DNA of 64,000 nt from Nocardia arthritidis (GTDB taxonomy: Bacteria; Actinomycetota; Actinomycetes; Mycobacteriales; Mycobacteriaceae): positions 1,178,001-1,242,000 of the forward strand of contig NZ_CP046172.1 of NCBI RefSeq assembly GCF_011801145.1. Direction: 5' to 3'. Position numbers and translations under genes: made by a program. The notes below the pieces were generated by a model. The model saw only the letters and a program-made list of their open reading frames with translations, ran no database searches and was not told where the DNA came from. Below, piece after piece: positions 44,701 to 53,700 of this stretch; position 1 is the stretch's first letter; each line of letters starts with the position of its first letter.

Positions 44701-47700
44701 GAATTCGCCCGGCAATGCGACCGACACGCAGGGGTGGACCCGGGGCGAGTCGAGCGCTTACGTACCCGCCGATGCGCAAACGCGCGCCGCGCTCGTCGCA
44801 CACGGCGCCGCGATCACGGCAGCGCAGCGGCAGCTCGACGCCGTCGCGGACGCACAGCGCGAGGTGCTGCGTGAGCTGGGGGTCGCCGATCCTGCCCTGT
44901 TGAGCCCCACTCAGTTGATGGAGGCCGCCCAGCAGCAGGTGTGGCGCTGGCGTGCCGAGAGCGACGAGCTGGCGCGCCGCGAAACGGAGGGCGGTATCCC
45001 CGCCGCCGAACTCGTCCAGCATTTCGCGGACCGCAGAAACGCTGTGGCACAGGCACAAAGGGCCCGAGTCGCGGCGACGGCGCTCAGGTCGGCCATCGAG
45101 GCCGTCGCGGCTGCCCGGCACACGGCCGCCGTCGCCGGTGCCGGTGCCCTGCTCGATTCGGTGCCCGGACGACGGGTCACCGAGGATGCGGTGGTCACCG
45201 ACGGCGCGTCGATGCGCGTCACGGTGGCGACGCCCTTCGCCTCGGCCGAGCACGTCGTCAATGCCGAACTGCGGGCGGCCTGGGCGGAACAGGGCGTCGA
45301 AACCCGTTATCTGATGGTGCGGGTCGGCACGGACGGCACGGTGCGCGTCACCGAGCTGCACGCGCCGTCGAGTGGTGTCACGTCCGCGACCACGCGGCAG
45401 CCCGGCCCGGCCGCCGGCCCCGCAAACGCGACGAACACCGCCCAGCCGAACACCGGGCAGCCGGCCGCATCGAGCGCCGAAACAGCCGTTCCCGCAATCG
45501 AATCCAAGCCGCGGCAGACCAGTATCGCGCCCACCCCCGGCAACGGTGACGGCTCCACCGCCCATCCGCGCCCGGCGACGGCGGGCGACCCGGCCGAGCT
45601 CGCGGAGCAACTGGCCCGGGCCATCCAGGGCCGGACCGGTGCGGACCGCAACACCTGTGTCGCGGACACGGCGGCCGAGGTTCGGTCACAGCAGGGCGAT
45701 GTGATGGATGAGCCCGCACCCGAACTCGGCGACGGGCTCGGCCTGGACGGCGAGATCGTCGCGGGATTGCTGCGCGGCGCGCGGCCGACGATATTCGAGG
45801 ATGCGAACGGCGGCGCGGATTACGGCGCGCTGCTCGATGCGATGGAGCAACACGGCGCGGGCACAACGGGTTTCGTGGTCGAGCTGCGCAACGTTCCGAA
45901 CGCGGACGATGGCGTCGGCGGGCACACGTTCGCCGTCACCTACCAGGGCGAAACCGCACCCGGCGTGCACACCTACCTGATCGGCGGCAGGACCTACGTC
46001 CGCACCATCGGGCAGTGGTTCGAGGACCCCGCCGACGTGCAGCGATCGATTTCGCTGACCGAACTGGCCGGCGGTTCGATCGACAACGTCCGGCAGACCG
46101 CCGCCGTGATGTGGCGCGGCGGACGTCTGCTCGCCAACCCGGGCCGCGCGCTCGAGCTGGTGGCCGCCGACCTCTTCGGCGCGACACCGGCACCCCGGCA
46201 ACCGGGGCATGGCTCGGAAGTTCGCGCGGCGGTCCGGGAGATCCGCGATGTGCTCGCCGAGGAATTGCGGCTGCGTGGTCGCGCGGCCGCGGCGCTTGCC
46301 GACGCGCGGGCCGCGCGCGCGGCGGGCGACGACGACCTCGCCCAGCAGTTGGACGAGCGGGCACAGCGCACCGGGCAGCAGGCCGATCGGGTACGTGAAC
46401 GCGCTGATCGCTTGCGCACCAGGGTGATTCGCCTCCAGCTGGCTGACAACGTCGCGGCGCGTAATGCGCTGCGGGCCCGCCTCGCCGCGCTGCGAACCGA
46501 ATTCACCGCAGCGCTCGGCGGCGACGCCGCGGCGCGGGAATTCCGCCGCACCCTCGAACGAGCCGATTCGGTAACGGGTCTGGAACGCGACCTCGGCCGC
46601 GCCAGCACCGCCGAACAGGCACTGCGCGACCGGGTTCGGGCCGGTGAGCAGGCGCTCGCCCGTCCGCGGGCGGAAATCCAGGCGCTGCGGGCAGTACTCG
46701 ACCGAACGCTGTCGGCCCCGATTCCGGCCGCGGACAAGCATGCGGCCGTCTTGCACATCCGACGCGAACTGGACCGTATCCGAGCGGAATTCGCGCCGGC
46801 GGAGGCCGCTCAGCGTCAGCTTGTCGACCGGTACGAAGCGGCCGTAGGCATGCACGCGGATCTGCTGGAACAACTGGCGCAGGCCAGGGAGGCGCGTGCC
46901 GAGCTGGCGCGCCGGTTCGGCATCGCGGATCCGGCCGAACTGGATCCGATGAGCGATCGGGCGCCGTCGACCGCGGTGGAGCGGGTGCGTGACCTGCGCG
47001 CGACGCTCGACCAGATACGTCGGGCGGAGCTGGCGCTGGCCGAGCTTCAGCAGCGTCGTGCGGCATTGCGTGCGCTGCATGACGAAGGCGCGATCCCGAT
47101 TTCGGACCGCGTCGGTGTCGTGCCGAGCGGGCTGCACGATGACGGGCGGATCGCGTTCGGGCGCATCGTTGTTGTCGGCGGGGACACCGGCACGACGGAT
47201 TACCGTCAGGCGTTGCAGCGGGTGCTGGGTGTGGATGTCGAGGTCGCGATCCGGTTGGCGCGGTCGACGGCGTTCCCGTTCGACGTCCGGTTCAGCGAGG
47301 TTCTGGTCGATGCAGGGGGCCGTTATCAGGGCACCCGCGTCTTGTCCTCGCTCGGCCCCGGGGTCGTCATCAAGAAGGGGCCCAAGGGTCGATACCCGGC
47401 GCGTTGGACCGTGCCGCAGCCGCCGTTCCTGGCGAAGGCTCCGATCACCGCGATGGGTGATGCGATCGGCTCCTTCGATCATCACTTCAAAGATGGTGAG
47501 ACGCTCGAATCGGTTTACCCGCAGAACATTCCGTTGTCGAAGCCATTGTTCATGGTTCCGAAGGGTGTGCACGCCTACCACTCCGATCTCGGCGATTACA
47601 TCTTCAACGCGTTCATCTACACGGTTCGGATCGGCGCGTCGATTCCGAAGCATCGGTGGGTGGTCAATTTCCTGCGCAATCACGAGTGGCCTGGGCGTGT

Positions 47701-50700
47701 GGTGTTGTGGAGTACGCGGTGGATTCCGACGACGAAGGAGCCGGGGCGTTCGATCCGGTTGCCGCTGTCGGCGGAGTTCGCGCGCAAGCATCCGCGCATC
47801 TCGTGGATGGTCGGTGGTGCGGCGCAATGGATTCCGCATCCGAAGAACATGCTCAATGTCATTCCGCTGGTGCGGTTGGCGCGGAATCTGCGGAAGTACA
47901 ACTGGTTCCCGGACCGGACCGACCCGATTCCGCTGATGCCGCATGCGCCGCTGGGTATTCCGAGCGGTCCGTCGGCGTCGGGGCTCGACGGCAGCGCCCC
48001 GTTGCCGTACCACGGCCCCAGCGTCGATCTTTCGGGCATCAAGCCGTACTGGGATGCGAAGGAGGCTGCGCGGCAACGCCATCAAGCGACGGCGGATGCG
48101 AAATTCGCTTGGTTCGAGGAGGATCGGACCCAGCACGGCGACAGCCTGTTGCACAGGATCGCCGATCAGGCGATCGCGGACCCGGTCAGGTATTCCGGTG
48201 GGGATCGGAAGCGGTGGGTGCGTAATGCGCCGAACCAGCCGTGGGTTCGCGATCGTAAGGGCACCACGCTGCCGAAACATCCGGATGGTTCCACATGGTT
48301 GCGCGACAGCGCGGGTAACGTTCGTCCGCGCCACGAGGTCATCGCCAACCTGCGGACCATTCGCGATGAGTTGCTGCGCAATCCAGAGCTGAATCGCCTG
48401 CCGGATGTCGCCCAGTTGTGGCAGCGGGCGATCGATGGAACTCTCTCGCGCGCGGATGTCATCGGTATGGAGGCCGCGCTGGCTCGCGGCGCCTACCTCG
48501 CGCTGAATCCGACCGCCCGGTGGGCCGATGCCGCCGCGTATGCGAAAAAGCTCGGTTACGACTGGGATGCCAAGCGGCCGCCGCTGACTCCGGAACCGGG
48601 TGAACGTGGCGTGTACCGCAGGTTGACCGGCAAGCGGGCGGACGATGTCGGTGGCGGTCCCGAAACGAACCCCTACACACCGGATCCCGCGCGTACTCGG
48701 CGGTTCAGCGATCCTTACATCGCACCGGGCAGGCAGCGCTTCGACAAGGTGCTCGGTGATATGGCCCTGGCCATGCACGGCTGGCCGGAGGCCAAGATCG
48801 CCGAGGCGCGGCGCGCCGTCGCACGTTTGGCCGGTGAGGTGGCCGCACCCAGCATCGGTGACCTGGCCAATCGGGCGACCCGCAGTTCCTCTCGATTCGG
48901 TCGCCTGGTCGACTGGACGATCCGTCAGGATCCGTTGTCGCACGATGTCTTCCGCCACGACATCGAGATCTCGGGCAAGGTGACCGGCGAGGCAGGGCAG
49001 CAGACGCTGTCGGTCAAGATTTCGCGGCGCGGCATGGCAGATGTCGAATACGCGCTGCACGAGTACGAAAACAACTGCGTCCCGGACTCGCTCGGTCGAC
49101 TGACGGTGCGGCAGGGCCCGGTCGTCACCGTGCCGGAGGCGGACCCGACCGATCCGTCCGGATATTCGTGGGCCGAAACCGAACCATTGCTGAATGGTGC
49201 GCCGGTCGCCGGATTCACTACCGACGCAACGGGTTCCGCGCATGCGAAGCTGCTGCACGGGTTGATCGGCCGGGGTCTGGACGAGAACGGCGAAGGCGCG
49301 ACCGCTTGGGTGCTCGATCGCCGAGCAACCGTTGACGCGCACGGTGTTGGTGCGCATTCCTACACGGTGGGCTATGAGGGCCGAAACGGTGACGGTGCAC
49401 ATGTTTTCGATGTCGATGGTCGGCGGGCGGTTTATCTCGGCACCGACGCCCAGGGCCGGGAATGGTTTGCTCACCCCGAAACCGGCGCGCCGGTCTCGCT
49501 GGCGGATTTGACGGGTGGTACCCGCCGTGAGACCCAGGAGACCTGGGCGGCGGTCTGGCACGGTGGTGTGGTCGTACCCGCCGATGGCAGCGATCCGAAC
49601 GCCGCACCGCCGCGCGGTGACATGCGGATCGGCCAGAACACGCCAGAGGCCCCGAGGAATCCGCTGTACGAGTCGATGCGATATTTCGCCGACTCACCCG
49701 AAAGACGTTCGGGCGAACCGGATCCGCTGACCACCGGCCAACGCCGTTACGCCCGTGCGCTTTCCGAGGAGCTTGGCGTCGGCCAGGATCTGGGCGATCT
49801 GGAGCACCCGCTGCGGGTGATGGCGAGCAAGGCCGACCAGGAATTGCGCACGGGCCCGGCGGAGTTCGAAAACCGGCTCGGCCCAGCGAACCTCGCGGCG
49901 ATACCGGCCGAGTCGGGACCAGGAATGGAGACGGCGGCACAGGCGCGGGACCGCCTGGCCGCGGCGCTCGGCGTGCCCGCGGCGCGGCTGACCGCGCCGC
50001 ATCTCGCGGAAACCATTGCCGTGGAACGGGATCGGGTGCTGCGCCGGGCGACCGCGGTCGAGGCGCTGCACGCCGCGGCGCGCCAAAACCTCGACGGGGT
50101 CGACCCGACGGTGCGCGAGCAGGGGCGGCAGCGCCGAGATGCGTTGGCGCGCATGCTCGGTGTTCGGGATGAGCAACTGGCCGCCGACGTGCTGGACGAC
50201 ACGATCCAGCGGCTGCGGGCCGAGGTGCTGGACCGGGCCGTGACGGTGAACGATCTCGCGCACGCGGCACAGGCCGCGGGGCTGGGCCCGGAACACGTCG
50301 TCATCGAACTCGACGGCGCGCGGATTCCGGCGCGCTTGATGGAGGGCGCGGACGGCGAAGTGGGGGTGCGGCTGACCGAGCGGCTGGCCGCGCCCGCCTT
50401 CGGCGACCGGGAGCCCGCGGCGCACGGCCGGTCGGCGCTCGGTCGGCTGCTCGATCGGATCAAGCAGCGCATGCCGTGGCACCGCGGGCAGATCCAGTAC
50501 GCGCTGGGCAGCGGCTTCAACACCGACTTCTACAAGATGAACGCCCACGACATCCGGGTGCTGGCCGGTGATCACATCGACAACCATGTGGTGCGCGAGG
50601 CCGACAAGTACTCCATCCACCACGATTGGGATCTGATCGATCCGTTCTTCACCACGCTGCAGTCGATGAAACTGTGGCGGGGGCGCAAGGCGTTCTTCCG

Positions 50701-53700
50701 GATGCTGCGTGGCCGGGTGGGCGAGAACGTGGGCATGCTGCCGACGGCGCGGTTACGCGACGGCCGGGCCTACATTCCCGAATACGACGAGGTTCCACGC
50801 CTGTACCTGCTGGCACAGCAGACCAGGTGGCAGTGGTTGGGGCTCGACCACAGGTTCGGTCTCACCGCACATCCGCCGCAGGCCCCGATCGAGCCGGCGA
50901 AAGCACCGACTGTGGACGTGCCCCAACTGGGCGGCGAGCATGTCGAAGCGATTCCCTCCGCGCAACCGCACGAACCCGCGGAGCTGAGCGAATTCTTCGA
51001 CTGGAAGGCCGAATTCGATACGGCGGCGCAGACCTGGCAGGAGCGGGCCAATGCGCTGCTCGAGCTCGCACACCGGCATGGGATCGAACTCCCGGATCTG
51101 AGCCCGGAGTCGGTCGCGCGGGCCGTCGCCGAAATGCGCTACCTCGGATTGCGGCACACGGCGACCGTGACGGCGCTGCGCCAGGCGGCCGAGCAGTACA
51201 ACGCCGAAGACGCGAGCGTCCCCTTCCTCGATCACCGCCGCCATACCGCCCCGAACGCGGCCGAGCATTTCGCCAAGGAAATGGACCATGCCCTCGGGCT
51301 GAACGGTCAGCGGCAGGCGACCGAGAGCATCCCGATCACCGTCAACAACAACCCCAACCCGCCCCGGCGCTGGTACAACCTCGAGCACAACAGCGACAAC
51401 CCGGTGGTCCGCAGGCTGTTCTGGCGGACGCTGCTGCGTGAGCAGATCCGGTACGCGCTGTTCGCGTGGGCCGAATTCTTCGGCCTCGGGCCGGAAGAGC
51501 TGCGCGGATCGGCCAACCTGGCCCGGACGCTGCGGTCGCTGGATGCCAAGGGCGGCGAAATGCTGGCCGACATCAGGGATTTCGAGGCGCTCGCGGATGG
51601 TTTCACGCGGGCCGACCACGAGGTCGACGAACTCGGCGATCTGGTGGCGCACATGGCCGTTCAGGCATGGGTCGCGGCCGAACACGGCACGCCGGTCGAC
51701 GGCGCACCCGCGCTCGCGGTGCTGCCCGGCGGTGCGCGGCCGCGGCTGGTGGTGTTCGACCACACGGACAATCACGATCAGGTCCTCGCCGACGCGCTGG
51801 ACGATCCGCGCAACGCGGAACTGGCGCGCGCACTCACCGCGGGCGCGATGGAGCTGGAGTACCGGCAGGCGTACTTCCGTGCGGACGTCGACGGCAGCGG
51901 CGAATCGGCTACGGCCGGAAAGGTTTACGCGCAGCCGGTCGAGACGCCGAAGCAGGTCCGTCACCTGAGCGCGGACATGAACGGACGCACGGTCTCGGTG
52001 ACGCTGCTGCGCGACGGCGACGGTTCGCTGCGGCCCGCGGTGGCGCCGGATCCGGCGCCCGCACCCGCGCAGGCGCCGACGGTACCGCTGCGCGAGCTGG
52101 CGCGTCAGCTGGGTGTGTCGTTGGATGAGATCGGTTCGGATCCAGAGCTTTTGGCCGAGGTCATCGCCCGACTGCGGATGGACAACGGCCTGCGGGCGCT
52201 GAAGATCGAGGCATTCGCCGATCGCGCGCGCAGCCTGGCCGATATCGACCTGTTCCACGCGCTACACAAGCAACTGCACGACCTGCGCGCGGATCTCGAT
52301 GCGCTGCGGGCGGATTCGGCTGCGGCCATTGCGGATCTGCGGCGGCTGCGGCCGGATCGGGCGGCCGATATCGATCGGCTCGCGCGGCTGCTGCGCGAGC
52401 GCCCGGGCATCCTGGACTGGGATCCGCGCGTCACCGACCACGGCATGTCGGTTCCGCGCGGCGCGGCGCTGCGGCGCGCGCTCGAACTCGGCGGCGACAG
52501 CGAGCAATTCCGGGCCGCGCTGCGGAACTGGGCTGCGAGCGCCCAACTGGTCAACGGGGCCGATCGCGACTATCTACGGTTGGTGGACGCCGACCTGACC
52601 GAGAACCCGACCGCCGCCAAGACGAACCGGATCTACAAGTCGCTCAAGGCGGGCACGCTGTTCAGCCAGCTGCGTCCGGCTCCGAAGTTCGGCGAGGCGG
52701 TCACCGGCCTGATGGCCCCGGCCCCCGACGCCGCGGCGATCGACAAGCTGCGCGCCGAGGTGGATGCCCAGCACGCGCTGATCAATGCCTTCGAAGCACA
52801 GGCCAACGACCCGGAACTACTTGCAGACGCACTCGCCGAGCAGGAGCGCGAGGGCGTAAACGACTGTGTACCAAAGTCTTTCACGCGGCTGAATAGTACG
52901 CAGCCGCGTCCGGTTGTGACGGTGCCGCGACTGCCCGCCGACCGGCTGACCGGGATGCTGTTCGACGAGACCGAACCGCATCTGAACGGTGCTCGGTTGA
53001 TGGGATTCGCCACTGGCGCAAGGCGATCCGGCCATGCCAGCCTGCTGGAAGGCTTGATCGCCGAGGGCTGGTCGAAGAAGCGTGGTGGCGCGGTGGCCTG
53101 GGTGCTCGACCGGCGCGCGACTCGCCACGGCTCGATCGATGTCGGCGGCCACTCGTACGTCGTCGAGTACCGCGGCCGCAACGCGGGTGGTGTGCACGTG
53201 TTCCGTGTCGATGGTGTCGAGGTGACGTATCACGGCGTGGATTCCGAAGGGCAGGAACGTCTTTTCGGTCCGGATGGCATGGTGTCGTTGGCCGAGTTGG
53301 TGGGTGCGACTCCGGAGGAGACTCAGGAGACGTGGGCGGCGGTCTGGCGCAACGGCGAGAACATCCTCATCAGGGGCGGTGACCGGAATGCGACGCCGCC
53401 CGCCGCGGATCTGCGTATCGGCGCGTCGACGTACGAATCGGACCCGCACGGCAACGAACCGCCACTGGCATTGGGGAGCAAACCGGAATACGAAACCGCG
53501 CCCGTCGGCGAACCGGAACTTGCCAATCCGCGGGTGTGGGCGACGCAGCACGTCAACCGGGTCTATATCGAAGATGGCATCGTCTACGGCTCGGACGACC
53601 TGCCGTACAACAGCCATCCGCTGGGTGACAACTTGTTGATCACCGCTGCGGGAGAGATCTTCTCGGGTGGGCTCGACGCAACGATTCACCCCACTCTGCA

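Noticed and set aside
45686..49561. Minus-strand reading frame of 1,291 codons
   Set aside because: It has shadow composition (Arg/His/Asp-rich) opposite a forward frame with a duplicated block and papain-like motifs.
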